A DNA stretch of 64,000 nucleotides, taken from Lachnospiraceae bacterium C1.1. GTDB taxonomy: Bacteria; Bacillota; Clostridia; Lachnospirales; Lachnospiraceae. Of this stretch, positions 34,536 to 44,379 are shown piece after piece. The DNA lies in NCBI GenBank assembly GCA_030434875.1, contig JAUISW010000001.1:372001-436000 (forward strand), in the 5' to 3' direction. The position numbers and the translations under genes were made by a program. The number at the start of each line of letters is the position of its first letter. Within the stretch, counting starts at the first letter, position 1. The notes beneath the pieces are model-generated. The model was not told where the DNA came from, did not search any database, and saw only the letters and a list, made by a program, of their open reading frames with translations.

Positions 34536-35897
34536 ATGTTTATAATAATAGCCGGATGTGGAAAAGTTGGATTGGCACTAGTCCGACAGCTCGTGGCAGA
34601 AGAACATGATCTTACGATCATTGACAGAAACCCAGAGGTTCTCGAAAGATGCGTGGAAGATTATGATGTTATGGCGATTCATGGGAATTGCGCATCGATG
34701 ACAGTACTTAAGGAGGCGGATGCTGCGTCGGCAGATTTACTGCTTGCAATGACAAATGCGGATGAGGTAAATCTTTTATGCTGCATGACTGCGCATACAC
34801 TAAATCCTAAATTGCATACCGTTGCAAGAATAAGAGATCCTGAGTATGCACAGCAGGCTATTTCTATGAGAAATGCCTTTGCGCTTTCTATGGTGGTAAA
34901 TCCTGACAAAAGTGCTGCAAGAGAAATCGGACGTCTGGTAAAATATCCGGGTTTCCTTAAACGAGATACTTTCGTAAAAGGACTTATTGAAATAGTTGAG
35001 CTTAGAATCGATAGTCAATCCACACTTAAGGATATATCACTTTATAAGCTTACCGATAAGGTTAAGTGCCAGGTGTTGGTATGCACAGTGTTAAGAGATG
35101 GAAAAGCAATTATTCCGGCAGGTGATTTTGTCCTTAGAGAAGGTGACAGCATTTTTGTTACAGCTTCGGCCAAGAATCTTTCTATACTTTTGAGAAATCT
35201 TGGGATAATTGCAAGAAAGGCCAGAAGAGTACTTCTTGCAGGCGGCGGACGAATTTCGTATTATCTTGCAAGGATACTTCTTTTACAAGGGGCAAGTGTC
35301 CAGATAATTGAGCGTGATGAAGCTCGCTGCAGGGAGCTTTCAGAGCTGCTTCCTGAAGCGAGTATAATACATGGCGATGCAAGCAACCAGAATGTTTTGA
35401 ACCGTGAAGGAATAAATGAATGCGATGCATTCATTACTCTTACAGGTCTTGATGAACTGAACATGGTATGCTCGCTTTATGCTTCTAAAAAGAATGTTCC
35501 GCTGATAATTACCAAAATAGGACGTGGAGAAAACAATAGTCTTTTGGATATAATGTGCCTTGGAAGTACTGTCTGCCCCAAAGAACTTGTAGCATCTTCA
35601 GTTGTGCGTTATGTTCGTGCTTTCCAGGATCAGGTAGGGGCTGCTGTAACTATGCACACAATCGCGGATGGACAGGCAGAAGCGCTTGAATTTATAGCTG
35701 ATGAGAATACAATGCATTGCGGAGAGCCTCTTAAAGAACTTAAACTTAAACCGAATGTACTTCTTGCTGCAATAAGCGGCAAGGGAGCTATTGAAATAGC
35801 ATCAGGAAATTCCTCATTTCAGAAGGGAGATTCGGTTATAGTTGTTAAAGCAGGAGATACAGCTATACGTCAGCTTAATGATATATTTGAAAATTAG
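34536..35897 (+). CDS. trkA: Trk potassium uptake regulatory protein TrkA
   Basis: 453 residues with the duplicated RCK arrangement: RCK-N 1 (MFIIIAGCGKVGLALV, a GxGxxG nucleotide site), TrkA-C 1, RCK-N 2 (VLLAGGGRISYYLA) and TrkA-C 2. It forms the cytoplasmic gating ring of the Trk channel and binds NAD(H) or ATP. In the second half the GGGRIS loop departs from the usual GGG.IG form. trkH follows 17 bases later. Confidence 0.95.
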   Translation: MFIIIAGCGKVGLALVRQLVAEEHDLTIIDRNPEVLERCVEDYDVMAIHGNCASMTVLKEADAASADLLLAMTNADEVNLLCCMTAHTLNPKLHTVARIRDPEYAQQAISMRNAFALSMVVNPDKSAAREIGRLVKYPGFLKRDTFVKGLIEIVELRIDSQSTLKDISLYKLTDKVKCQVLVCTVLRDGKAIIPAGDFVLREGDSIFVTASAKNLSILLRNLGIIARKARRVLLAGGGRISYYLARILLLQGASVQIIERDEARCRELSELLPEASIIHGDASNQNVLNREGINECDAFITLTGLDELNMVCSLYASKKNVPLIITKIGRGENNSLLDIMCLGSTVCPKELVASSVVRYVRAFQDQVGAAVTMHTIADGQAEALEFIADENTMHCGEPLKELKLKPNVLLAAISGKGAIEIASGNSSFQKGDSVIVVKAGDTAIRQLNDIFEN

Positions 35898-35914
35898 GGA
35901 GTTAATTGTAGAAA

Positions 35915-37387
35915 ATGAATTATAAGATCGTTGTCAGAATAAACGCTAAAATATTGCTCATAGAAGCTGCGTTTATGGTGCCGGCCCTCTTGATCAGTTT
36001 CTATTGTAAAGAAGAGCTTGCTGCCGCGGCTTTCGGCAAATCAATATTGGCGATTGCCGCTGCGGTTGCAGTTCTTCTTTTACTTTCAAGAGGCGCAAAG
36101 AGAGTATTTTACGCAAGAGAGGGTTTTGTGTGTGTGGGTTTGGCATGGATAATCATGAGTGCCTTTGGATGCCTGCCTTTTTATCTTTCGGGGGAAATCC
36201 CCCACTATATCGATGCACTTTTTGAGATGGTATCGGGATTTACGACAACGGGAGCGTCAATAGTTCCGGATGTGGAGAAACTGTCAAAGGGAATATTATA
36301 CTGGCGAAGCTTCAGTCACTGGATAGGTGGAATGGGAGTACTTGTATTTTTATTGGCAATTGCTCCTTCGGATAAAAAATCCGGGGGATTTTCACTTCAT
36401 CTGCTTAGAGCAGAGAGCCCCGGTCCAAGCGTTGGAAAAATTGTTCCGAAAATGCGTCAAACTGCAATGATCCTTTATGTTATGTATGTTGCATTAACGA
36501 TGCTGGATGTGATCTTTTTGATGTCAGGGGGAATGAGTCCTTTTGAATCTTTTTGTCATGCATTTGGAACTGCTGGTACGGGAGGATTTGGTGTTAAGAG
36601 CGACAGCTTTGCCGGATATAGTCCTTATCTACAAAATGTAACAACTGTTTTTATGATACTATTTGGGGTTAACTTTACCTGTTATTACTTGTTATTAACA
36701 AAACAGTTCAGTGCTGTTCTTTTTGATGAAGAACTGCGACTTTACATTGGAACAATTATTGTCAGTACTGTGCTTATATCCCTTGATGTAGGCAAAATGT
36801 ATGGAAGCCTTGAGGAAACATTAAGAACCGTAGCTTTTCAGGTTGGAAGTATAATCACGACAACCGGATATGCTACAGCTGATTTTGATAAATGGCCTTC
36901 GTTCTCAAAATCGATAATTCTTTTCCTTATGATCATGGGTGCCTGTGCCGGAAGTACCGGAGGCGGAATGAAATGTTCAAGAGCGCTGATCCTTTTTAAG
37001 ACGCTCAGACGTAATATTCATCAATTGCTTCATCCACAGAGAGTTCAGGTGGTCAGGATAAATAACAGAACTGTAAGTGAGACTGTGCTTGCTAATACAA
37101 ATTCTTATCTTGCAGCATATGTTATGATAATTGCAGCAAGCGTGCTTATTGTTTCAATGGATGGCTTTTCGTTTGAAGCCAACTTTTCGGCGGTGCTCTG
37201 TACATTTAATAATATAGGACCGGGACTTGCCGAAGTTGGTCCTACATGCAATTTTTCGGCATATGGTGTTCTTTCCAAATGTGTACTTATACTGGGCATG
37301 CTTCTTGGAAGACTGGAAATATTCCCGATACTGGTTTTATTTTCGGGAAGTACCTGGCATTGGGGACTTAAGAGAAGGGGGAATTAA
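35915..37387 (+). CDS. trkH: Trk potassium uptake channel TrkH
   Basis: 490 residues, about ten membrane spans in four pore repeats. Selectivity-filter-like loops are visible as SGFTTTGAS, GTAGTGGFG, ITTTGYATAD and FNNIGPGLAEVG. It mediates K+ uptake across the cytoplasmic membrane, gated by TrkA encoded just upstream. A GGGAG site precedes the ATG. Ends on the base before the YitT gene. Confidence 0.95.
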   Translation: MNYKIVVRINAKILLIEAAFMVPALLISFYCKEELAAAAFGKSILAIAAAVAVLLLLSRGAKRVFYAREGFVCVGLAWIIMSAFGCLPFYLSGEIPHYIDALFEMVSGFTTTGASIVPDVEKLSKGILYWRSFSHWIGGMGVLVFLLAIAPSDKKSGGFSLHLLRAESPGPSVGKIVPKMRQTAMILYVMYVALTMLDVIFLMSGGMSPFESFCHAFGTAGTGGFGVKSDSFAGYSPYLQNVTTVFMILFGVNFTCYYLLLTKQFSAVLFDEELRLYIGTIIVSTVLISLDVGKMYGSLEETLRTVAFQVGSIITTTGYATADFDKWPSFSKSIILFLMIMGACAGSTGGGMKCSRALILFKTLRRNIHQLLHPQRVQVVRINNRTVSETVLANTNSYLAAYVMIIAASVLIVSMDGFSFEANFSAVLCTFNNIGPGLAEVGPTCNFSAYGVLSKCVLILGMLLGRLEIFPILVLFSGSTWHWGLKRRGN

Positions 37388-38248
37388 ATGGAGAATAACT
37401 CATCAAAAGAAGTCAGAAGAGCAATTTTATGTGCAGCTGCAGGACTTTTGATGTCAGTTAATATAAGGAGTTTTGTGCACACCGGAGGGCTTCTGCCCGG
37501 TGGGTTCAGCGGATTGTCATTATTGATACAGCAGATTATAAGTCGTCTTTGGGGAACGACGGTTCCCTATGGACCGATTTATTTTCTGCTGAATTTATTT
37601 CCGATAATCCTTAGTTTTAAGAAAATAGGAAAAAAATTTACTATTTTTTCATGTGTTACAATTCTGATAAATTCAACTCTTACAGATTTTATCCCATTGA
37701 GAGTTATAACTTACGATGTTCTTCTGATCAGTATTTTTGGAGGAATTATTAATGGTTTTGCGGTTTCTATGTGTCTTAGAGCAGGTGCAACAAGTGGAGG
37801 GACTGATTTTATAGCCATATATGCATCTGAAAAATACGGAATAGATACTTTTAATTATGTTCTTATTTTTAATGCGATCATTCTTTCGTGTGACGGAATA
37901 CTTTTTGGATGGGATAAGGCACTTTATTCGATCATATTTCAATTTACATCAACACAGGTTATTCATTTAGTTTATAAACGTTATACTAAATATACACTAT
38001 TTATAGTGACCGACAGACCTAAGGAAGTTACAGATACAATATATGCGGTAACAGGACATGGGGCTACGGATATTCATGCATTTGGTTCCTATGCAGACAC
38101 ACCTCGTACTCTTGTTTATTCTGTTGTATCCGGAGATGATACAAAAAAAATCGTCCAGCGAATAAAAATACTGGACGATAAAGCTTTTATAAATGTTGTA
38201 AGAACTGAATCTCTTAGCGGAAAATTCTGGATGAGACCGAATGACTAA
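37388..38248 (+). CDS. YitT family membrane protein (DUF161/DUF2179)
   Basis: 286 residues. The N-terminal ~200 residues contain five or six membrane spans with the family signature GGLLPGGFSGLSLLIQ and RAGATSGGTDFIAIY; the C-terminal ~80 residues form the soluble DUF2179 domain with ATDIHAFGSY. Function is not established; a role as transporter is assumed. The ATG directly follows the trkH stop, with an AGGGGG site inside trkH, so it belongs to the same transcript. Confidence 0.88.
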   Translation: MENNSSKEVRRAILCAAAGLLMSVNIRSFVHTGGLLPGGFSGLSLLIQQIISRLWGTTVPYGPIYFLLNLFPIILSFKKIGKKFTIFSCVTILINSTLTDFIPLRVITYDVLLISIFGGIINGFAVSMCLRAGATSGGTDFIAIYASEKYGIDTFNYVLIFNAIILSCDGILFGWDKALYSIIFQFTSTQVIHLVYKRYTKYTLFIVTDRPKEVTDTIYAVTGHGATDIHAFGSYADTPRTLVYSVVSGDDTKKIVQRIKILDDKAFINVVRTESLSGKFWMRPND

Positions 38249-38254
38249 GGATCA

Positions 38255-39832
38255 TTATTTGGATTCATAATCTATGTGAAGAATCATAGTGCCATTTCTT
38301 CCGTTTTTCTTCACCTTATATAGAGCGTTATCGGCTTCAGAGCTGAAGTCCCATACTTTATTAAAAGCTTTGGGAATACTGTTGCAAATACCCTGGGATA
38401 TTGTTATCTCAGGGAGATTTTTTGCGAGTAAGCTGGAAGAAAGCTGACTTCTGATTTTTTTGCTTATACGCATGATATCTTCATCTGAATGGTTTTTATA
38501 GAGAATCATGAATTCATCTCCGCCATATCTTGAGCAGAAAAGGCTTTCAGATGAAATACTTTTTAACACATCTGCGATCGCGCAGAGGCATTCATCTCCT
38601 ACGTGATGCCCATAGGTATCATTTACCAATTTGAAAAAGTCGATATCCAGCATTTCAACGCCAAAATAAAGATCATTTTTTAGGGCAGATTCAAAGAAAA
38701 GCCCAGATATGTCTGTAAGCTGCTGACGATTAGCCAGTCCTGTAAGAGCGTCGGTACCTATACGCTTTTGTAAAAGGAAATTTACCTGCTCACTTTCTTT
38801 TAAATTCCGCTTGATATCCATAAGGACATGAAGGACTGAAATAACCTGTTTTTTATGTCTTATCGAAAGATTTCTATAATTTCTGTATTCCTCGAGTAAT
38901 GAACCCCATCGACCTTCGTGCTGAAGAAGATCGATCCTGAAGCCTGAAATATTGATGAGAGTATCTGTGAAATCATTATCTCCCATAACTTTACGAAGAA
39001 CAGAAAGAACCGTCCTTAAAAGATCATAACGTCCTTTTCGCTTAAAATACTCCATCATTCCGATGCATTCATCAAGATAATCAACTTTATATTCACAGGC
39101 AAGGAAAGTATCTATAAGCTCTTTAAGCGCGATTTCTTCAAGCTTTTCATCATGGATCAGATCTGAATATATAAGTTTCAGATAATAATAGTCAAGTTCG
39201 TGTGGCTGTTCAGGTCTTTCTGCATACATTTGCTCGAGCTTGGCTATTTCGCGCGTCGATTCATCTTTCATCCAGAGGTATATATAAATTTTTGCAATGC
39301 TTATCTGAATTTGAATCGGAAGATAAGAATAGTGAGGATCATCACCTATACCGTTACAATAGCTGCTGCATGCAAGGATAGCACTGAGAGCTGCCTCGTT
39401 ATCTCCGCTTTTATGAAGAAGATTTGAATAGTTTGCATAAACCATTGTTCCGAGAACATTCAGCTCATACCGGTCAATGAGATTTATTGCATCGGAATAA
39501 CTTTCAATTGCTCCGGAAAAATTGCCCTGATGTTCACAGAGTATTCCAAGCAGATTATAGCATTCGCCGAGCTGCTGCCATTCAGAGGCTGCATAGAGCT
39601 CTTTGATGGCAGCATTAATATGGCGCATGCATTCAGTAGAGTTGCATTTGGTAAAATATGCATCGCCGATATAAAAATCGGATAATCCTGCAAGAGCAGT
39701 ATCGCTGAGTTTATCTGCATAGGAATGAATCTGTTCAGAATATTCGATAACCAAATCCGGATTACTGAAACGTTCATCATTGCATTTGTTTATTAAATTG
39801 TTGATCTCATCAGGATACTGGCTTCTGTTCAT
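38255..39832 (-). CDS. TPR-repeat diguanylate cyclase (GGDEF)
   Basis: 525 residues. The first ~340 residues are helical with tetratricopeptide-like spacing (LGECYNLLGILCEHQGNFSG, ALSAILACSSYC) and no membrane span. The C-terminal GGDEF domain includes TDALTGLANRQQL, DIDFFKLVNDTYGHHVGDECL and the active-site SRYGGDEF (~residue 434). It should make c-di-GMP from GTP in the cytoplasm, with the TPR region as a protein-interaction sensor. It is the second c-di-GMP protein in the window. It lies 24 bases behind typA on the same strand and may be read from that transcript. Confidence 0.9.
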   Translation of the reverse strand: MNRSQYPDEINNLINKCNDERFSNPDLVIEYSEQIHSYADKLSDTALAGLSDFYIGDAYFTKCNSTECMRHINAAIKELYAASEWQQLGECYNLLGILCEHQGNFSGAIESYSDAINLIDRYELNVLGTMVYANYSNLLHKSGDNEAALSAILACSSYCNGIGDDPHYSYLPIQIQISIAKIYIYLWMKDESTREIAKLEQMYAERPEQPHELDYYYLKLIYSDLIHDEKLEEIALKELIDTFLACEYKVDYLDECIGMMEYFKRKGRYDLLRTVLSVLRKVMGDNDFTDTLINISGFRIDLLQHEGRWGSLLEEYRNYRNLSIRHKKQVISVLHVLMDIKRNLKESEQVNFLLQKRIGTDALTGLANRQQLTDISGLFFESALKNDLYFGVEMLDIDFFKLVNDTYGHHVGDECLCAIADVLKSISSESLFCSRYGGDEFMILYKNHSDEDIMRISKKIRSQLSSSLLAKNLPEITISQGICNSIPKAFNKVWDFSSEADNALYKVKKNGRNGTMILHIDYESK

Positions 39833-39856
39833 AGTTAAAATTCCGTATTAATTATA

Positions 39857-41704
39857 TTAATTAGTTGCCTTTGCTTTAGCGCTAATTCCGGCTCTCTTTC
39901 TCTTAAGCGGATCAAGGATACGTTTTCTGATTCTGAGATTCTTTGGAGTAACCTCTAAAAGTTCATCTGAATCAATGAAATCAAGAGCCTGTTCGAGTGA
40001 AAGAATAACGGGAGGTACAAGTCTTAATGCTTCATCTGAAGAAGAGGTACGTGTATTTGTAAGATGCTTGGTCTTGCATACGTTAAGCTCTATATCCTCA
40101 GACCTTGGATTTGAACCGATGACCATTCCGGAATAAACCTTTGCACCCGGTCCAATGAAAAGACTGCCGCGTTCCTGAGCATTGAAAAGACCATAAGTAA
40201 CAGCTTCACCTGCTTCAAATGCGATAAGTGATCCGGTCTTTCTGTAGGAAAGATCTCCCTTATAAGGACCATATCCGCTGAAAGTAGTATTTATGATACC
40301 ATTACCCTTTGTTTCTGTCATGAAAGGACCACGGAAACCTATAAGTCCTCTTGAAGGTATGGTGAATTCGAGTCTTGTATAACCACCGGCTATTGAACCC
40401 ATGTTAAGGAGCTCACCCTTACGCTGGGAAAGATCCTGGATAACAGCACCTGAAAATTCATCAGGAACATCAACATAAGCTGTTTCCATAGGCTCGGTAA
40501 CTTTTCCGTTCTCGTCTTTCTGGAAGATAACTTCGGCCTTACTTACAGCAAATTCATATCCTTCACGACGCATTTCCTCGATAAGTACAGAAAGATGAAG
40601 CTCACCACGTCCTGAGACCTTAAATGTATCAGTTGAATCTGTTTCCTCAACACGGAGAGAAACGTCTGTATTAAGCTCTTTGAAAAGTCTGTCCTTTAAG
40701 TGACGGCTGGTAACGAATTTGCCCTCCTGACCTGCAAGAGGTGAGTCATTAACCATGAAATTCATGGAAATCGTAGGATCGGAAATCTTCTGGAAAGGAA
40801 TTGCTTCCGGAGCTTCAACACCGCAGACGGTATCACCGATCTTTAAGTCTGCTATTCCGGAAATAGCCACTATAGATCCAATGCCGGCTTCCTTAACATC
40901 GATCTTGCTTAATCCTTCATATTCGTAAAGTTTGCTGATCTTAACCTTTTCAACACGGGAAGGATCGTGATGGTTGACTATTACAGCATCCTGGTTAACA
41001 TTGATCACGCCGTTGTCAACCTTTCCTACACCGATACGGCCGACATATTCATTATAATCAATAGTACTGATGAGTACCTGAAGATTTCCTTCGGGATCGC
41101 CTTTGGGAGCCGGGATGTAATCAATGATGGTATCGAAGATAGGCTTCATATCAGTTCCGGGAACATCTGGATCAAGAGAAGCTATGCCTTCTTTTGCAGA
41201 TGCAAATACGAAAGGACAGTCAAGCTGCTCGTCGCTGGCTCCAAGATCCATGAAAAGCTCTAAAACTTCATCAACTACTTCCTTGGGACGTGCGCCGGGA
41301 CGGTCGATCTTGTTAATGCATACTACAACAGGAAGACCTAAACCAAGTGCCTTCATAAGAACGAATTTTGTCTGGGGCATAACTCCTTCAAAGGCGTCAA
41401 CGAGAAGTACAACACCGTTTACCATTTTAAGGATACGCTCAACCTCACCGCCGAAGTCCGCGTGGCCGGGTGTATCTATAATATTAATACGTGTATCACC
41501 GTATTTAACGGCAGTATTTTTTGAAAGAATGGTAATTCCACGCTCTCGCTCGATATCGTTGGAGTCCATAACACGTTCCTGAACATCCTGATTTTCACGA
41601 AATACACCGCTCTGGTGAAGCAGTGCGTCTACGAGAGTGGTCTTACCATGATCGACGTGGGCGATGATGGCAACATTTCTTATGTCATCTCTTGAACTAA
41701 TCAT
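39857..41704 (-). CDS. typA: Ribosome-associated GTPase TypA/BipA
   Basis: 615 residues, full length. The G1 loop is AHVDHGKT, G3 is DTPGHADFGGEVER and G4 is NKID; EF-Tu-like domain II and EF-G-like domains III and V follow, with the TypA-specific C-terminal region near the end (SLEQALDFIDSDELLEVTPKN is divided here by function: residues ~575-595). It is a translational GTPase that aids 50S assembly and stress adaptation, especially in cold. The AAGGAG site precedes the ATG at 41704. Confidence 0.96.
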   Translation of the reverse strand: MISSRDDIRNVAIIAHVDHGKTTLVDALLHQSGVFRENQDVQERVMDSNDIERERGITILSKNTAVKYGDTRINIIDTPGHADFGGEVERILKMVNGVVLLVDAFEGVMPQTKFVLMKALGLGLPVVVCINKIDRPGARPKEVVDEVLELFMDLGASDEQLDCPFVFASAKEGIASLDPDVPGTDMKPIFDTIIDYIPAPKGDPEGNLQVLISTIDYNEYVGRIGVGKVDNGVINVNQDAVIVNHHDPSRVEKVKISKLYEYEGLSKIDVKEAGIGSIVAISGIADLKIGDTVCGVEAPEAIPFQKISDPTISMNFMVNDSPLAGQEGKFVTSRHLKDRLFKELNTDVSLRVEETDSTDTFKVSGRGELHLSVLIEEMRREGYEFAVSKAEVIFQKDENGKVTEPMETAYVDVPDEFSGAVIQDLSQRKGELLNMGSIAGGYTRLEFTIPSRGLIGFRGPFMTETKGNGIINTTFSGYGPYKGDLSYRKTGSLIAFEAGEAVTYGLFNAQERGSLFIGPGAKVYSGMVIGSNPRSEDIELNVCKTKHLTNTRTSSSDEALRLVPPVILSLEQALDFIDSDELLEVTPKNLRIRKRILDPLKRKRAGISAKAKATN

Positions 41705-42203
41705 TAAATAAATCTCCTTGAAAAATTGCTTTACGTATCAAATACTACGTTTTTCTTGTTCTTTGTTGAATTTTTATATAACTAAAATATTTTAACACAA
41801 TATAATTATTTTTCAATCTTTAATTAAGGAAGAAAAAATAAACTTTCATAAAAAAGATTTGGCCTGGTCTGTTTAATTGCGTGGCTTTTAATCAGTTTGG
41901 CTCTGTAAAAGATATAGTTTATTTTGATTAATTATAAAGATTAAAGAAATTAGGACAGGATAAATCCTGCAGATCAGATTAAAAAAAATCAATTTAGCTA
42001 GGAGGAATGCCTTGTATTTAGATAAATGCAAATCTTGAAATTGAAGAGACACTATGCTAATATTGGTAGAAGTTGAACTCTGATGCAAGCCTGGCTTGTG
42101 TTCAGACACAGTTGTTGAAGCGAGGCAGTTATACCTGCTTTAATTTAAGACAAAGTTCACGGTAAAGTTAATGCCGAAATTTAGAAACACGAGGAAACTT
42201 TAA
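41705..42203. other. Intergenic region between typA and cobO: divergent promoters, no gene seen
   Basis: About 500 bases, very AT-rich up to ~42000. No reading frame has a ribosome site plus coding character. On the plus strand it holds the cobO-dap promoter at 42035-42063 and a ~135-base leader with short inverted repeats (CAAGCC/GGCTTG near 42096-42109; TGTGT/ACACA near 42109-42122). I looked for the conserved cores of cobalamin, lysine and T-box leaders and did not find them. Confidence 0.5.
42035..42063 (+). promoter_or_regulatory. Promoter of the cobO-dapA-dapB-hisA run
   Basis: TTGAAA at 42035-42040, 17 bases, TAATAT at 42058-42063 with an upstream TG (extended -10). Confidence 0.65.
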
Positions 42204-42719
42204 ATGGACAAAGGTCATATTCAGATTTTCTGTGGAGAAGGAAGGGGTAAAACAAGCGCCGCGGTAGGCCAGGGTATAAAAGCCGCAGAAAGAGGAAAAA
42301 GCGTAGTAATAATTCAGTTTTTGAAGGGAAATACAAGCGGAGGCTTCGATATATTAAAGAGACTTGAACCTGATATAAAATTATTCAGTTTTGAAAAATC
42401 AGAGAGTCCATATGAGGAGCTTAGCGATGAAGAGAGAATAGAAGAGGCCGGAAATATCAGAAACGGTGTGAATTTTGCAAAGAAGGTTTTAACGACCGGA
42501 GGATGTGATCTGCTTATTCTTGATGAGTTCCTGGGGCTTTTTGACAACGATATACTTACAATAGAAGATTTTAAGGATCTCATAGAAGCCAAAGGAGAGA
42601 ATGTCGGAATTATAATGACAGGTATCAATGTCAGAGAAGATATCTGCAAATATGCGGGTGAAATTACAAAGCTTGAAACAGTTAAGTTTCTGAAAGGAGA
42701 GTCAGATGTCAGTATTTAA
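42204..42719 (+). CDS. cobO: Corrinoid adenosyltransferase (CobA/CobO/BtuR family)
   Basis: 171 residues. The N-terminal P-loop CGEGRGKTSAAVGQGIKA is the distinctive reversed-type Walker A of this family, followed by VVIIQFLKG and LLILDEFLGL. The enzyme transfers the adenosyl group of ATP to the cobalt of cob(I)alamin or its precursors, giving the coenzyme form. It is the first gene of a run with dapA; its end overlaps the dapA start by 14 bases. No other cobalamin gene is in the window, so its link to lysine synthesis is positional only. Confidence 0.88.
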   Translation: MDKGHIQIFCGEGRGKTSAAVGQGIKAAERGKSVVIIQFLKGNTSGGFDILKRLEPDIKLFSFEKSESPYEELSDEERIEEAGNIRNGVNFAKKVLTTGGCDLLILDEFLGLFDNDILTIEDFKDLIEAKGENVGIIMTGINVREDICKYAGEITKLETVKFLKGESDVSI

Positions 42720-43593
42720 AGGAGCAGGTGTAGCGATCATCACACCTTTTTTAGAAAATGGGGATGTTAATTACGATAAACTTGCTGAGATTATCGAATT
42801 ACAGATAAAGAACGGCACAGATTCAATAGTAATATGCGGAACCACAGGTGAGTCGGCATGTCTCACGGAAGAGGAGCATATTGAATGCATCAGATTTGCA
42901 GTAAAACAAGTAAATAAGAGAGTTCCTGTTATTGCAGGAGCAGGTTCAAACTGCACAAGGACTGCTGTATACCTTTCGGAAGAGGCTGAAAAGGCAGGAG
43001 CAGATGCATTGCTTTTAGTTACACCTTATTATAACAAGACAACTCAGGCAGGTCTTATAGATCATTATACAACAGTTGCAAATTCTGTTAATATACCGAT
43101 CATCCTTTATAATGTAAAGTCAAGGACAGGTGTAAACATTGAGCCTGAGACATGTGCTCACCTTGTTAAGAATGTTCCTAATATCGTAGGCATTAAGGAA
43201 GCATCCGGTGATATTTCTCAGATCACGAAGCTTAAAGCTATTTGCCCTGAAGTAGAGCTTTATTCCGGGAACGATGATCAGGTTGTTCCGATTCTTTCTG
43301 TAGGGGGTCTTGGTGTAATTTCGGTTGTATCAAATGTAGCTCCCCGTTATATGCATGATCTTGTAATGAAATATTTAAGCGGAGATGTTCAGGGATCTGC
43401 AAAGATGCAGCTTGATGTTATAGAGCTGGTAGAGGCACTTTTCTGCGAGACCAATCCTATACCGGTCAAGCATGCAATGAACCTTATGGGAATGCAGGTA
43501 GGACCTCTTAGAAAGCCTTTGGTAAGTATGGCACCTGCTAATCTTGAAAGACTCAGAACTGCAATGAAGAACTTTGGACTTATCCAGGCGTAA
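42706..43593 (+). CDS. dapA: 4-hydroxy-tetrahydrodipicolinate synthase
   Basis: 295 residues, TIM barrel of the DHDPS/NAL family. The substrate loop ICGTTGESACLT, the Tyr in LLVTPYYNK and the Schiff-base Lys in VGIKEASGD are in place. It condenses pyruvate with aspartate semialdehyde, the first committed step to diaminopimelate and lysine. An AAAGGAG site inside cobO precedes its ATG; dapB follows 18 bases later. Confidence 0.95.
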   Translation: MSVFKGAGVAIITPFLENGDVNYDKLAEIIELQIKNGTDSIVICGTTGESACLTEEEHIECIRFAVKQVNKRVPVIAGAGSNCTRTAVYLSEEAEKAGADALLLVTPYYNKTTQAGLIDHYTTVANSVNIPIILYNVKSRTGVNIEPETCAHLVKNVPNIVGIKEASGDISQITKLKAICPEVELYSGNDDQVVPILSVGGLGVISVVSNVAPRYMHDLVMKYLSGDVQGSAKMQLDVIELVEALFCETNPIPVKHAMNLMGMQVGPLRKPLVSMAPANLERLRTAMKNFGLIQA

Positions 43594-43611
43594 ATTGCGG
43601 AGGATATATTA

Positions 43612-44367
43612 ATGACAAAAATGATAATGAGCGGCTGTAATGGCCGCATGGGCAGAATGATCACAAGCCTTGTGGAAAAGGATCCGGAAATAGAAATAGT
43701 TGCAGGAATTGATAAATTTACTGCTGTTGAAAATTCTTATCCGGTATTTGATTCTGTTGATAAATGTGATGTGGAAGCAGATGTAATTGTTGACTTTTCG
43801 CTTCCTTCAGGTACGGATGCACTTCTTGATCATGCAGTAGAAAGAAATATTCCTCTCGTACTTTGCACAACAGGCCTTACAGAAGAGCAGATTGAAAAAG
43901 TTAAGAAGTCATCTGAAAAAATAGCAGTATTAAGAAGTGCCAATATGTCAGTCGGAGTGAATGTGCTTTTGAAAGTTCTTTCAGAGGTAGCACCAAAACT
44001 TGCCGAGGCAGGATTTGATATCGAGATAGTTGAAAAGCATCATAATCAGAAGAAGGATGCTCCTTCCGGCACAGCCATAGCACTTGCCGATGCAATAAAT
44101 TCATCTATGGGAAACAGTTATGAATATGTTTACGACAGAAGCAGCAGATCTGAAGCCAGACCTGAAAAGGAAATAGGCATTTCTGCTGTCAGAGGAGGAA
44201 CTATTCCCGGAGATCATGATGTAATATTTGCAGGTGAGGATGAAGTTATTACATTCAGTCATCGTGCTTATTCAAGAGCCATCTTTGGCAAGGGCGCGAT
44301 AGCTGCAGCAAAGTATCTCGGTGGAAAGCCGGCAGGAATGTATGACATGTCGGATGTACTTGCATAA
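43612..44367 (+). CDS. dapB: 4-hydroxy-tetrahydrodipicolinate reductase
   Basis: 251 residues. The N-terminal Rossmann motif is SGCNGRMGRMI; the C-terminal domain has the catalytic EKHHNQKKDAPSGTA and the substrate-binding RGGTIPGDHDV. It reduces the DapA product to tetrahydrodipicolinate with NAD(P)H. A GGAGGA site precedes the ATG. Directly behind dapA, as in many Clostridia. Confidence 0.96.
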   Translation: MTKMIMSGCNGRMGRMITSLVEKDPEIEIVAGIDKFTAVENSYPVFDSVDKCDVEADVIVDFSLPSGTDALLDHAVERNIPLVLCTTGLTEEQIEKVKKSSEKIAVLRSANMSVGVNVLLKVLSEVAPKLAEAGFDIEIVEKHHNQKKDAPSGTAIALADAINSSMGNSYEYVYDRSSRSEARPEKEIGISAVRGGTIPGDHDVIFAGEDEVITFSHRAYSRAIFGKGAIAAAKYLGGKPAGMYDMSDVLA

Positions 44368-44379
44368 TATCGGTGGATT

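Noticed and set aside
42040..42203. Cobalamin, lysine or T-box riboswitch before cobO/dapA
   Set aside because: I looked for the B12 box, L-box repeats and the T-box GGTGG core and found none; only generic inverted repeats are present.
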